A stretch of DNA of 51,835 bases from Paenibacillus aceti (GTDB taxonomy: Bacteria > Bacillota > Bacilli > Paenibacillales > Paenibacillaceae). Location of the stretch: positions 4,946,017 to 4,997,851 of the forward strand of contig NZ_KZ987724.1 in the NCBI RefSeq assembly GCF_003614185.1, given 5' to 3'. Below the pieces are notes generated by a model that was given only the letters and a program-made list of their open reading frames with translations, did not search any database and was not told the origin of the DNA. Numbering within the stretch: position 1 is the stretch's first letter; each line of letters starts with the position of its first letter. The position numbers and the translations under genes are program-made. Shown in pieces: positions 39,100 through 48,111 of this stretch.

Positions 39100-39981
39100 A
39101 TGAGTTATCAAAAAGCAAAAGCAAGCCTTAAGAGAGCGCGTGAAATTGAACAATCATCTAGTAGCATGATGTTGGAATACAAGCGAAAGCTAGCAGATGA
39201 ATTGGCTAAAATTGACGCAGACCGTCGATTCACGGCCGAAGGAAAGGAAGAAGCAAAAGCCGAGATTAAGCAAAAATATGCAATTGAGTTTTTGAAAAAA
39301 TCCCACACAATGAAACAGGAATATGTTGCAAACGTTAAGAAATCGATTCGAGAAGCAGAAAAGGTTATTTACACACCACCTAAAAAGCCGGACGCGGTAA
39401 GACTAGGTAGATTTGAGGATACTTTCAAATCACTTAAGACGGAGCTCATGTTCATAATGTCGAAAAGAGCAGCTTTTGAAAAGTTGCGCGGGTTTACCGA
39501 GGGGCTGGACGATCCGTATCTTGCCAATCGTGTCCGCGAGGATTTTGCGGAGATTGCTTCGAAAATCCTATCGGCACCGGGAGACGATAATATCTCGAAG
39601 GGCGTAGGCGCTGGGGAAATCAAGGTTTCCGCCCGTGCAGAACTCGGCGAGCTGTATGAAGGCTTGCTCAAACCATATCAGAGTGAAGATTTCCGCGGGG
39701 CCAATGAGATCATAGAGGTTGCGAAAATGATCGACGAAGACCCGCGCATCCACCGCAGTCCAATCGTTAATAACGCGGCAAAAGAGGCGTTTGGATCGGA
39801 GTACGCTCGGTATATCAACGATACGGAATCCTTCTTCGCCGCGCATCCGGAGCACATGCCGGAACCATTTGTCGATGAGGAGGGCGACCGCATCCGTCAG
39901 ACTGCGGAGGATGTCGCTTGGGTATACCGGGACGCTGTAAATCCGACGTTGAGTTTAGACGGAAAGGGTGAGGACGAGTGA
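39100..39981 (+). CDS. Coiled-coil protein, scaffold-like position, 293 aa
   Basis: ATG 39100 follows a G-rich site (GGGGGGATCAGG); TTG 39085 in frame is less likely. Residues about 1-95 are strongly helical and charged (KASLKRAREIEQSSSSMMLE, then EAKAEIKQKYAIEFLKKSHT). A globular middle follows, and then an acidic C-terminus ending GKGEDE. Its last codons overlap the start of the scaffold-like gene by four bases. The pair may be a split internal scaffold or a virion-internal protein. No domain is firmly recognised. Confidence 0.55.
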   Translation: MSYQKAKASLKRAREIEQSSSSMMLEYKRKLADELAKIDADRRFTAEGKEEAKAEIKQKYAIEFLKKSHTMKQEYVANVKKSIREAEKVIYTPPKKPDAVRLGRFEDTFKSLKTELMFIMSKRAAFEKLRGFTEGLDDPYLANRVREDFAEIASKILSAPGDDNISKGVGAGEIKVSARAELGELYEGLLKPYQSEDFRGANEIIEVAKMIDEDPRIHRSPIVNNAAKEAFGSEYARYINDTESFFAAHPEHMPEPFVDEEGDRIRQTAEDVAWVYRDAVNPTLSLDGKGEDE

Positions 39982-40226
39982 GCGATGATGTTTTAGAGAT
40001 TGCAAATAAACGCTTGATCCGCGCAGAGTTTTTGATTGCGTCAAGAAATGCCGGAGTCCGGACGGATGCGCTAGATGCTGCGTATAAATTAGCCGATTTG
40101 TCCGGCGTGTCTATCGATGATAGCGGCAAGGTATGGGGAGTTGATGACGCGATTCAAGAACTAAACGCAGAAAGTAAATGGTTATTCGCACCAATTGAGA
40201 AACCAAAGGCGCGGACAATTGGCTGA
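39978..40226 (+). CDS. Phage scaffold GP20-like protein, C-terminal part only
   Basis: GTG 39978 overlaps the previous stop (GTGA). The 82 residues run RAEFLIASRNAGVRTDALDA, then AYKLADLSGVSIDDSGKVWG, then VDDAIQELNAESKWLF. This follows the C-terminal pattern of phage scaffold proteins of the GP20 type (helix, short D-x-x-G-K-V-x-G turn, then Q/I-x-x-L ending in a W/Y-L-F motif). Family members are about 180-200 residues with a long N-terminal coiled coil; here the coiled coil may be supplied by the protein just upstream. No capsid gene follows. Resemblance judged by eye. Confidence 0.5.
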   Translation: MSDDVLEIANKRLIRAEFLIASRNAGVRTDALDAAYKLADLSGVSIDDSGKVWGVDDAIQELNAESKWLFAPIEKPKARTIG

Positions 40227-40276
40227 CCGACAGGAGTGGGCTGGCGTCTTAACAATCGGAAATAGTAAGCAGCAGG

Positions 40277-40298
40277 GCGGGCCTTCGGGTTCGCTTTT
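40277..40298 (+). terminator. UUCG-capped terminator between scaffold-like and tail genes
   Basis: GCGGGCC pairs with GGTTCGC across a TTCG tetraloop, followed by TTTT. It marks the junction where head and tail-tube genes are missing. Confidence 0.7.
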
Positions 40299-40321
40299 AC
40301 TTTTAATCTAGGGGGATAACT

Positions 40322-40687
40322 ATGAGATTTATAAAACCAAAAACGAAAAAATTGACCATCGCTGGGAAGCAAGTCACCGCCTCAAAAATTAAACTTATGC
40401 AGTGGAGCGAGTTGTCGAGGGAACTGCATGTAATTCCCAGGGCTTTGTTAAGCGCGCTCACTGCCGAAAAGGAGGATATTCCTGCGTTTATCTTGGTCGC
40501 GTTAGATCAATCATTAAGTGAGATAGCTAGAATTGTATCCATTCTGACAGGAATTGAACCGGAAGACATAGAGAAGAACGCAACAGCAAGTGAGCTTATC
40601 GAATACTTAAGCGAACTCATTGAGATCAACGAGATAAGATCACTGGCGAAAAAGGTCCGCGCTCTATTTGAAGGGAGTATCTCCTAA
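40322..40687 (+). CDS. Tail assembly chaperone-like protein
   Basis: A 121-residue, mainly helical protein: MRFIKPKTKKLTIAGKQVTA, then MQWSELSRELHVIPRALLSA, then LVALDQSLSEIARIVSILTG. Its position directly before the tape measure gene, with a one-base overlap, is that of tail assembly chaperones (gpG-like) in siphophages. The size also fits. ATG 40322 follows TAGGGGGATAACT. I see no slippery site for a gpG/gpGT-type frameshift, and no second chaperone frame follows. Assignment is by synteny. Confidence 0.55.
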   Translation: MRFIKPKTKKLTIAGKQVTASKIKLMQWSELSRELHVIPRALLSALTAEKEDIPAFILVALDQSLSEIARIVSILTGIEPEDIEKNATASELIEYLSELIEINEIRSLAKKVRALFEGSIS

Positions 40688-43600
40688 TGTCAGAAATGGT
40701 AGATGTCGGGGGCGTTAGGGCTCGTGTTACGGCAGATATTTCAAACTACGCGAGCGCGATGGATCAGGCAAAAGCCAAAGCGCGCGAACTCGGCGAGCAG
40801 AGTAAGAAGGCTGCGGCTGACATCAAAACGATGGGGGATTCGGGCGAGAAAATCGCCCACCTCTCGGCGTCCCTTGAGAATGTTAACGCAAAGATTGAGC
40901 TGCAGCGACGTAAGCTTGCAGAACTAAAGAAACAATACGCAGAGACGTTTAATGCCGCGGATAGGACTAAGCTTGAGCAGCAAATTCTTAATGTCGAAGC
41001 TAACCTTCTCCGGCTAATCAAAGTATCAGATAGTACCGCGGCCCGTCTTAATGCGCTCGATGATGCTGCGGAGAATGCCGGAAAGGGTCTTTCAAGTTTC
41101 GACGATAATTTGAAAGCGATCGGCCTTTCTACGGAGCAGATATCGAAAGTAAGTAAAGCGCTAGGCACAGTTAACGCACGACCGACAGAGGCGCAACTCC
41201 GGGCCGTCCGGGACGAGTTAGTACGCGTCGGTGCCAGCGCCGATCAGATCGAGAAGGTTGAGCGGGAGCTTAAAGGTGTAACGGAGGAAGCTGAGAAGAC
41301 AAAGGCCGGAATTAATGGTCTAAGCGCCGGTTTGTCAGCGTTAGGGGCCGGTGCAGCCGCGTCTAAGATCGTGGATACTATTAAGACGTTAGCCGAGGAA
41401 GCCAACCAACTTAACATGTCGTATCGTGGCGTGTATGCGGTAGCTAAATCGACGAATAATAGCGTCGAGGATTCCGTTGGTTTAGTCGAGGAGTTATCGG
41501 AACGTTGGAGTTTGAACCGCGCAACGGTTGCGGATACGGTTAAGACGTATTTATCCGCGGGGCTGACGCTCGAGGAAACAAAAAACATGATGATCGCAAC
41601 GGCGGACGCCGCTGCCTATAACCGCGAGGCACATTACACGCTAGAACAAGCAATGTTACAGACCGCACGCGGGATTAAACAAGGTAACTCGAACCTGACG
41701 GACGCGGCCGGGATCACGACGAATTTATCAGTTATGTACGATCGTTTCGCGAAGACTCTCGGCACAACTGCCGGAAAGCTTACGGAAACGGGCAAAATTC
41801 AAGCGGCCTATAACGGAATGATGGCGGAAGCCGCAATGTTTGCCGGTAATGCCGACGAAGCTATGGCGGGCTATGCGGGCACTCAAGCAACATTTAACAG
41901 CACGATTGAACAGGCGCGGACAGAAATAGGCGGCGCTTTTTTGCCGATACTACAGGACCTTCTCGACGGTATAACTCCGCTTATCAAAGGAACGGCTGAA
42001 TGGGCGACGGAGAACAAGGACATCGCGGTAGGGATTGGAGCAGCTTCTCTCGCATTTACATCGTTTATTGCAGTAGTTGGCGCGCTGTCAGCGGCCTTTA
42101 TCGTACTTAAATCCGCGATGGGAGGCGTTGGCCTCTTACTTACACTTGTCGGCGCAGTTGCTGCCGGGGTAACGGCGTATGGTGTGGCCGCAGATAAAGC
42201 AGCAGGTCAGGTTTTGCGACTCGCTCAAAGTCAGGAAGAGCTTAACGCGAAGATGGCCGATTCTCTTTCTTGGACATCTAACGATTTAAAAAACGCACGC
42301 GCTGACATCGAAGAACTTAGGGACATACTTTCAGAACGCGAAAAGTTGCAGAAGAAAATGGAAGAGCTGCAGGCCAAGCTGCCGGATTACTCAAAGGTAA
42401 AGGCCGGTTCCGCTGTAACGATCGATCAAGAACTCGCGAAAGAGATAAACAAAGTGCAGCAGGAAATCGACGCGCTCGATAAATCCCTTCGTAAAATGGA
42501 CTTTGAAACGCCGGAGGAAGCGGCGAAAGCAATCGAACATTTACGTGAGGCGAGCGAGGGCGCCGTTAACGCTATTCTCCAAGAGCAGGACGCGACATTC
42601 CAGCTCGCAGCGACGAACAACGAACGTTTGAAGACGTTGGAAGCGTCGTTGGAAACGTATAAAAGCCTAACCGCACAACAAGAACTGGACGCCGCGCAAA
42701 AGGCAGAGCTGCGCACCGCCACACAATCGTTAACATCAGCCTACCCCGGTCTTCATGCGATGATGGACGAAGAGGGAAACTTGCGGATTGAGAATATCGA
42801 TCTTGCAGAGACGCAGATGGGTGCAGAACGCGACATGCTGGACGCGACCCTCGACTATGAGAATCAACGACTAGAGTCGTTAAGACGAACTACCGAGGAG
42901 CAAAAGAAATCCGTAGAGGCGCAGATCGAGAACTACAAGGCGCTGATGCAGACAATGCTTGACGTTATTAACGCGGATAATGCAACGTCGAATATCGATT
43001 CTTTGAACGCGGAAAAGTTGAGTATCCGAAATGGAAAAAATCTAGACGAGCTTTACGTCGATCAGAATCGGATACAATCCGCCCTTAACGAAATCAACGA
43101 GAGACAAGCGAAGCTAAAAGGCGGAAATATTCCGGGGTCTGGCTCCGGCGGTGGCTCTGCTCTATTCGATCCAGGCAAAGAGAAAGAAAAGAAGCCCAAG
43201 AAGGAAAAGAAGACGAAGTCGGCCGCAGAACTCGCCGCCGAAGCTCGTAAGAAGGCATATGATGCTGATCTTGCGACGATCCGTTTCCAGGCGGAAATGT
43301 TTGATTGGTCAACGGACAAGCAGATTAAGGCTTACGAGAGATTGCGTAAGACTCACGAACGGCATCTCAAGGATACCGTCGACGATCGGCGCACACTCGA
43401 CCTTCAAGTTAAGCGCTTGAACGAGGACACCGTTAAGTCTCAGTTTGATTTCTCTGCGGAATGGATTAAGCAGGAAGAGCGCCGAATGGAGTTATCGGGT
43501 AAATCCGAGAATGAGATTGCGAACATGAAACTTAAGGCGTGGACTCGCGTGAGAGACCGTTATGCCGCAGATTCCGAGTTTTATAAGCGGGCGGATGACC

Positions 43601-44685
43601 AAGTTTACCAGGCGCGTAAGGCGTTGATGGACAAGACCGTGAAGCTCGCGGAGGACAGCGTTAAGGTGCAGAAAGCCTCGATCGAATCCGTCAAAAAAGC
43701 GGAACTTGACGCAATTAAGAAGCGGAAAGAGGCGGCGCTTGCCGATTATGATGCGCGGATCAAAGCTATTGATGAGTTGATCGCGAAGGAAGCGGAATAT
43801 AACTCGGATGTCGATCACGAGACGGCATTGCGTGAGAAGAATGCGCGAATTGACGAACTCGCTTCCGCAGTCGGTCCCGAAGGTATTGCCGAGCGTGAGC
43901 AAGCGATTAAGGACCGCGACCGGATGATTCTCGAACACGAACGGGAACTCCGCAAGCGTGAGCTCGAGTCGCAAAAGGGCGCGATACAGGACGAGAAGAA
44001 TGCGCGATCTGACGCCTTTGATACGGAGATCGCGGAAACCGAAGCGCAGTTTGATAAGTTGATCGACGCTTTTAATTCGTATTCTGGCGATATCAAAATG
44101 ATCGAAGCGGTTCTTGCGGAATTCCGCGTAAGTGAAGCGGGCAAAGCTAACGCGGCTATTCTCGAGGAACTTGATTCGTTTGTTTCGCAGTACAACGCAA
44201 AGATGGCGCAGGTCGAGACACTTCGGACAGCGGACGAACTGGCGGAGTATAACGCGAATAAGGACGCATGGGCGGCCGCTAAAGCACGTGGAGATACGGC
44301 GGAAATGGCACGGCTGAATGTGCGGAACCAAGCGATCCGGGATAAGTACGGCATATTAGAAGATTCCGGACAAAAGTTACAGTCTTTCGCGGTCGGTGGT
44401 ATCGTTCGGGGCGCTAACGGTGAGCCGGTTATCGCGCAGGTACACGCGGGAGAAATGGTACTTAATGCACGGCAGCAGGCCGTATTATTTGACGCGTTAC
44501 AGGGCGCTGCATCGCGGACAGTATCGCAGCCAGGCGGGGCAGTTACGACAACGACAATCACGAACCACTATGATCTTGGCGTGGACGAGGTTGTTCTCGA
44601 AGACAGGGCCGATATAAGGGGATTTTTCGATGAACGGGCACGGTTCGCGCAACGGACACAAAATAGAGGTGATAAGGCAATATGA
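40687..44685 (+). CDS. Phage tail tape measure protein
   Basis: A protein of 1332 residues, the longest in the element. Residues 1-210 are coiled coil. About 215-430 form the TP901-type tape measure core (GINGLSAGLSALGAGAAASK, SYRGVYAVAKSTNNSVEDSV, RGIKQGNSNLTDAAGITTNL). A hydrophobic stretch around 445-500 (GIGAASLAFTSFIAVVGALS) is the usual membrane-insertion region. Long Lys/Glu-rich coiled coils follow to about 1230, with a Gly-rich break near 820. The tail contains SFAVGGIVRGANGEPVIAQV, then HAGEMVLNARQQAVL, the typical C-terminal motif. It sets tail length: 1332 residues at about 0.15 nm each predicts roughly 200 nm. Frame intact. Confidence 0.94.
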   Translation: MSEMVDVGGVRARVTADISNYASAMDQAKAKARELGEQSKKAAADIKTMGDSGEKIAHLSASLENVNAKIELQRRKLAELKKQYAETFNAADRTKLEQQILNVEANLLRLIKVSDSTAARLNALDDAAENAGKGLSSFDDNLKAIGLSTEQISKVSKALGTVNARPTEAQLRAVRDELVRVGASADQIEKVERELKGVTEEAEKTKAGINGLSAGLSALGAGAAASKIVDTIKTLAEEANQLNMSYRGVYAVAKSTNNSVEDSVGLVEELSERWSLNRATVADTVKTYLSAGLTLEETKNMMIATADAAAYNREAHYTLEQAMLQTARGIKQGNSNLTDAAGITTNLSVMYDRFAKTLGTTAGKLTETGKIQAAYNGMMAEAAMFAGNADEAMAGYAGTQATFNSTIEQARTEIGGAFLPILQDLLDGITPLIKGTAEWATENKDIAVGIGAASLAFTSFIAVVGALSAAFIVLKSAMGGVGLLLTLVGAVAAGVTAYGVAADKAAGQVLRLAQSQEELNAKMADSLSWTSNDLKNARADIEELRDILSEREKLQKKMEELQAKLPDYSKVKAGSAVTIDQELAKEINKVQQEIDALDKSLRKMDFETPEEAAKAIEHLREASEGAVNAILQEQDATFQLAATNNERLKTLEASLETYKSLTAQQELDAAQKAELRTATQSLTSAYPGLHAMMDEEGNLRIENIDLAETQMGAERDMLDATLDYENQRLESLRRTTEEQKKSVEAQIENYKALMQTMLDVINADNATSNIDSLNAEKLSIRNGKNLDELYVDQNRIQSALNEINERQAKLKGGNIPGSGSGGGSALFDPGKEKEKKPKKEKKTKSAAELAAEARKKAYDADLATIRFQAEMFDWSTDKQIKAYERLRKTHERHLKDTVDDRRTLDLQVKRLNEDTVKSQFDFSAEWIKQEERRMELSGKSENEIANMKLKAWTRVRDRYAADSEFYKRADDQVYQARKALMDKTVKLAEDSVKVQKASIESVKKAELDAIKKRKEAALADYDARIKAIDELIAKEAEYNSDVDHETALREKNARIDELASAVGPEGIAEREQAIKDRDRMILEHERELRKRELESQKGAIQDEKNARSDAFDTEIAETEAQFDKLIDAFNSYSGDIKMIEAVLAEFRVSEAGKANAAILEELDSFVSQYNAKMAQVETLRTADELAEYNANKDAWAAAKARGDTAEMARLNVRNQAIRDKYGILEDSGQKLQSFAVGGIVRGANGEPVIAQVHAGEMVLNARQQAVLFDALQGAASRTVSQPGGAVTTTTITNHYDLGVDEVVLEDRADIRGFFDERARFAQRTQNRGDKAI

Positions 44686-46775
44686 TGCAATATTTGCAGT
44701 CATACGATAGAAGTCGTAAGCGTATCGGCATATTAGTCGATGCTTACGATGTTACGCGGCTAAGACGGATAAACTCCGACGATGAGATGGCCTTTTTTGT
44801 ACCGATGAACTCTGAGGATTTTCGCAGCAAGATACAGCTTAAAGGGCAAATAAAGGACGAGCGCGGCCAGTTCTACACGGTGAACAGCATAGAGCGCGTC
44901 AGGGATGGGCAGAAACTAACGGCGGCGGTAAAGTGTAAGCACGTTATGTTCAACCTTCGCGAATATAAAATCCCTTACGCGTCCTATATTAAGGAGCTTT
45001 ATGGCGCGCACATATCGCAATTAACCGACAGAATAGCGGCTGCTACCGGCGGCCGTTTTTCGTTTGTCATTCACGACACCTTCGATCTGTACGACATTAA
45101 GGATTGGGGCCGCACGAACTGTCTGGCCGCGTTAAATGACGTTCTCAAAATGTATAATGCCGAGATTGAAGCGGACAATTACACGCTTCATATTCGAAAG
45201 AAGATCGGCGCGGATCACGGACACCAATACCGACTCCAAAAGAATATAGTTTCCTCAAAATTCTCGGACACTACTGAAAGCCTTGTAACGCGGCTATATG
45301 TTCAGATGAAAGACGGCCGCACGTGGATCGGACAACCGGCGACGATCTTGACCGCGGAAGAACGGGCGCGGCTCCAAGCGATACCTGGCGCGATTGTAAA
45401 CGGGATATTACAGTCTAACTATTTAGTGTCACAGTATGCGGACGTGTGGGCGTCCCCGGATATTCCCTACTATGACGGCGAATTGATCGAACAGGACATT
45501 ACCGACGTAGCCGAGTTATTGCGATCAGCACGCAAAACGCTCACTGATAATGAAATCCCATCGTTTGAAGTAGACGTGTCCGCGGCTGATTTGCACAAGC
45601 TGGATAGGACGGAGACACAGCCCGGCCTCGGCGATACCGTTCATTGCCTCGATCCGGCTCTCGGACTGGATAACGTAACGGCGCGTGTTGTCGAGATTAC
45701 CGAATACCCGTTCGCGATGGATAAGCATTCACAAGTCAAAGTAGCGAATGTGATGCGTAAGGACTTCGCGGAGATAATGGCCGACCTAGAGCGCGCAAAA
45801 GGTATCGTCAATAATATGACCTCTGGCGGCCTTATCCGTACGGAACTATTCGAGGCCTTCGCGAAGGAAGCGGTCATCGACGTAAACAATTCGAAAACGG
45901 AAGTTAAGTACGACACGCGCGGAATTGTGCTACAGGACAAAACAGACGCGCGCAATCAGGTTATTATGACGTCGAACGGCATCATATTAACGACTGATGG
46001 CGGTGCCACTGCGAGGACCGCGATTACGCCGAAATATATTAACGCGGAAGTAATAAGCGGACAACTCGGCAGTTTCGTGTCTTTGTTAATCGGTGACGGA
46101 AATAATGTTACACAGATTAATACAAATGGGATCGCGGCCGGGAACACGACTTTTAGTTCCGCGCCGTTCCGCGTTGATATGCAGGGAAACGTTACCGCGA
46201 ACAAACTAACCGCGAACTCTGCACAAATCAATACGTCTAACTTAAATTCATCTACGTGGAAGGACGGGTACTTCTCAGGGAATATTACGGCCCAGGGGAC
46301 GATAACCGGCGCGAACCTAATCGGTGGTAGTATTACGTCTAATACAGATATTAATGTTACGAGAGACGCGCGTATCGGAAACGTTTTATATATGGGGCTA
46401 ACCGGGCAGACAAATGACCGTCGAATTGAGTTTGTAGACGGTGGAGTATACCGTTCATATATCGGATTTACAAACTCGACAAAGCAACTAGAGGTATACG
46501 GAGCGAATGACGTCCGGATTAGTAGTGGGCTAGATATAACGCTATCAGCTATGAGCGCGACATTACCGGCTTATTCCTATATCGGATCACCTACGGAAAG
46601 CAATCGAATAGTTGTCACTTCACAATTAGCGGGTAAGGCGGATACATCCGCACTAAACAATAAAGCTGAGGTTAGCGAGGCAGGGTACAGTTTAGCGTTC
46701 GATGCTACGACTCGAAATTTGAAGATGTACAGCCGTACCGGGCAAACACTAGCTACGGTAAATATACCAAAATAG
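44682..46775 (+). CDS. Tail-tip/baseplate hub protein with receptor-binding-like C-terminus
   Basis: A 697-residue protein overlapping the tape measure stop by four bases. The first 370 residues follow the Prophage_tail/endopeptidase-type hub fold: GILVDAYDVTRLRRINSDDE, AFFVPMNSEDF, KCKHVMFNLREYKIPY, then DKHSQVKVANVMRKDFAEIM. A repetitive beta region follows (NAEVISGQLGSF, NTNGIAAGNTTFSSAPFRVD, GNITAQGTITGANLIGGSIT), typical of tail-tip fibres. The end (SLAFDATTRNLKMYSRTGQT) looks like a fibre tip. No distal tail (Dit) gene lies between tape measure and hub, where it is usually found. It probably determines host recognition. Confidence 0.85.
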   Translation: MMQYLQSYDRSRKRIGILVDAYDVTRLRRINSDDEMAFFVPMNSEDFRSKIQLKGQIKDERGQFYTVNSIERVRDGQKLTAAVKCKHVMFNLREYKIPYASYIKELYGAHISQLTDRIAAATGGRFSFVIHDTFDLYDIKDWGRTNCLAALNDVLKMYNAEIEADNYTLHIRKKIGADHGHQYRLQKNIVSSKFSDTTESLVTRLYVQMKDGRTWIGQPATILTAEERARLQAIPGAIVNGILQSNYLVSQYADVWASPDIPYYDGELIEQDITDVAELLRSARKTLTDNEIPSFEVDVSAADLHKLDRTETQPGLGDTVHCLDPALGLDNVTARVVEITEYPFAMDKHSQVKVANVMRKDFAEIMADLERAKGIVNNMTSGGLIRTELFEAFAKEAVIDVNNSKTEVKYDTRGIVLQDKTDARNQVIMTSNGIILTTDGGATARTAITPKYINAEVISGQLGSFVSLLIGDGNNVTQINTNGIAAGNTTFSSAPFRVDMQGNVTANKLTANSAQINTSNLNSSTWKDGYFSGNITAQGTITGANLIGGSITSNTDINVTRDARIGNVLYMGLTGQTNDRRIEFVDGGVYRSYIGFTNSTKQLEVYGANDVRISSGLDITLSAMSATLPAYSYIGSPTESNRIVVTSQLAGKADTSALNNKAEVSEAGYSLAFDATTRNLKMYSRTGQTLATVNIPK

Positions 46776-46786
46776 TATTTAATAGT

Positions 46787-46829
46787 GCCTCCACGTTGGG
46801 TATAATTAACAAAAAGGAACAGTGGAGGC
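46787..46829 (+). promoter_or_regulatory. Ribosome-site-masking hairpin with internal promoter
   Basis: GCCTCCAC (46787-46794) is perfectly complementary to GTGGAGGC (46822-46829), which contains the ribosome binding site of the next gene. TATAAT at 46801-46806 lies in the loop. Transcripts reading through from the tail genes would hide the site, whereas a transcript started at the internal promoter would lack the left arm and be free. Confidence 0.55.
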
Positions 46830-46836
46830 GTGACAG

Positions 46837-47298
46837 ATGAAAAAACTAGTTATTACAGCGGTTGCAGCAACCTTTCTACTTTGTGGAACAGTCGTCGGCG
46901 CGGCTGGAAATAGTCTAATCGGTAAGAAAGTAGACGGGATTGCCCAAGTAAATAATAATGGAGAATTGACGGAGGCGAGGGCGATAATCGTTGATGGATC
47001 GGCTTATGTATCCGTGAGAGACGTCGGAAATCTAGCAAATAAAAAGGTAGGATACTCACAGGGGGTTGTATCTTTGGACGATATTTCAAGTTCATCAAGA
47101 GAAAGCATTGAACAGAAGATAAAAAGTAACGAGCAGAGGATAAGTGAGTTAAAGAAGATTCAAGAAGAAGGTTATGAGGTAGAAAAGAACTCGGAATATT
47201 TTAAATATGACCAAAGCGAATCGTATAAAAGAACGAGCCAAGAAATAGAAAATCTTGAGAAAGAAAACGAGGCACTTAAAGAACAACTAAACAAATAA
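46837..47298 (+). CDS. Secreted protein with copper amine oxidase N-like domain; probable cargo gene
   Basis: A 153-residue secreted protein. The signal peptide MKKLVITAVAATFLLCGTVV ends near GAAG. A short stalk-like domain follows, with VDGIAQVNNNGELTEARAII and VDGSAYVSVRDVGNLANKKV, matching copper amine oxidase N-type domains common in Paenibacillus surface and phage proteins. The C-terminal half is a charged coiled coil (residues about 88-152). It has its own -10 region, a ribosome site and a terminator, and sits after the tail operon. This is the pattern of a lysogenic conversion gene. Codons are A-rich compared with the tail genes. Function unknown. Confidence 0.68.
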   Translation: MKKLVITAVAATFLLCGTVVGAAGNSLIGKKVDGIAQVNNNGELTEARAIIVDGSAYVSVRDVGNLANKKVGYSQGVVSLDDISSSSRESIEQKIKSNEQRISELKKIQEEGYEVEKNSEYFKYDQSESYKRTSQEIENLEKENEALKEQLNK

Positions 47299-47300
47299 TT

Positions 47301-47331
47301 AAAGGCCGTCCTTTCGGGGGCGGCTTTACTA
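47301..47331 (+). terminator. Terminator after the cargo gene
   Basis: GCCGTCC pairs with GGGCGGC (one G-T pair) around TTTCGG, followed by TTTACTATTT. Confidence 0.75.
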
Positions 47332-47351
47332 TTTCATTCGGAGGGGATCGC

Positions 47352-47543
47352 ATGATTCAACGTAATCTAATCGAATGTACGATCGATATATCGCAGCCGT
47401 TGCCGGAGCTTGCCGCAGTTATTTCCGCGGTACTAGCGACGCGGCCGGACGTTGATGCACGGATAGAGCTACTTCACGCGCTCGAGGATCAGATAACTAC
47501 CGCTCTGCTTGCGTTAGAGGGAGGTGAAGAGGATGACGAATGA
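47352..47543 (+). CDS. Small acidic protein, 63 aa
   Basis: MIQRNLIECTIDISQPLPEL then AAVISAVLATRPDVDARIEL, ending in an acidic run (GGEEDDE). CGGAGGGGATCGC precedes ATG 47352. It is helical, soluble, and overlaps the next gene by 11 bases. No family recognised. It opens the last small operon of the element, which ends with the TerS-like gene. Confidence 0.6.
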   Translation: MIQRNLIECTIDISQPLPELAAVISAVLATRPDVDARIELLHALEDQITTALLALEGGEEDDE

Positions 47544-48111
47544 TGAGCTTCGTGTTGACATCGCGGCATTAACGGAGCGCCTGCGTCAAATCCGTATCGA
47601 ACAGGGACTTACGCCCGATCCGCCGGAGCGAGAAGATTTCGTAGATATTCCGTTATCGCTTGCGCTAGTCGAACGCCTGCAGCCGTTCCGAGCAATCGCG
47701 GTCAAATATGCGTCGATCCTAGCGGCTGGACAGGTTACGCGGATTGATATGGACAAGCTTGTGGAGTATGAGGAGATTGCGCATATGCTCATGCGCTCGG
47801 TCGGATTCTGGTGCGGACTTCACGGATTCAGCGCGGGAGCAACGCTTCAAATGATGAAGCACATTAACGAAATGATCGACGCGGGCAAGACTGACGAAAT
47901 TAATACGAGCGACGAAATGCGTAAGATTCGCATCTACATCGGATGGATGACGAAAGATGACGGCCTGGGTCACGACCTATTCGACCAACACGGCAAATAC
48001 GATATGGACGCGCGGGAGGAAGCCAAGCGCCTATTAGCCGATCCGGATGCGCTACAGGCTGCGATTGATGCCGCGAATAAGATAATAGAGGAGGACGATA
48101 CTGATGAGTAG
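47533..48111 (+). CDS. Hypothetical protein, 192 aa
   Basis: ATG 47533 is six bases after GGAGGTG; GTG 47524 in frame would use a worse site. The protein is helical and acidic: MTNDELRVDIAALTERLRQI, then LALVERLQPFRAIAVKYASI, then DMDKLVEYEEIAHMLMRSVG. It also has EEAKRLLADPDALQAAIDAA and ends EEDDTDE. No catalytic motif seen. Overlap of eight bases with the TerS-like gene suggests the two products are made together, perhaps for packaging or its redirection. Function unknown. Confidence 0.65.
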   Translation: MTNDELRVDIAALTERLRQIRIEQGLTPDPPEREDFVDIPLSLALVERLQPFRAIAVKYASILAAGQVTRIDMDKLVEYEEIAHMLMRSVGFWCGLHGFSAGATLQMMKHINEMIDAGKTDEINTSDEMRKIRIYIGWMTKDDGLGHDLFDQHGKYDMDAREEAKRLLADPDALQAAIDAANKIIEEDDTDE

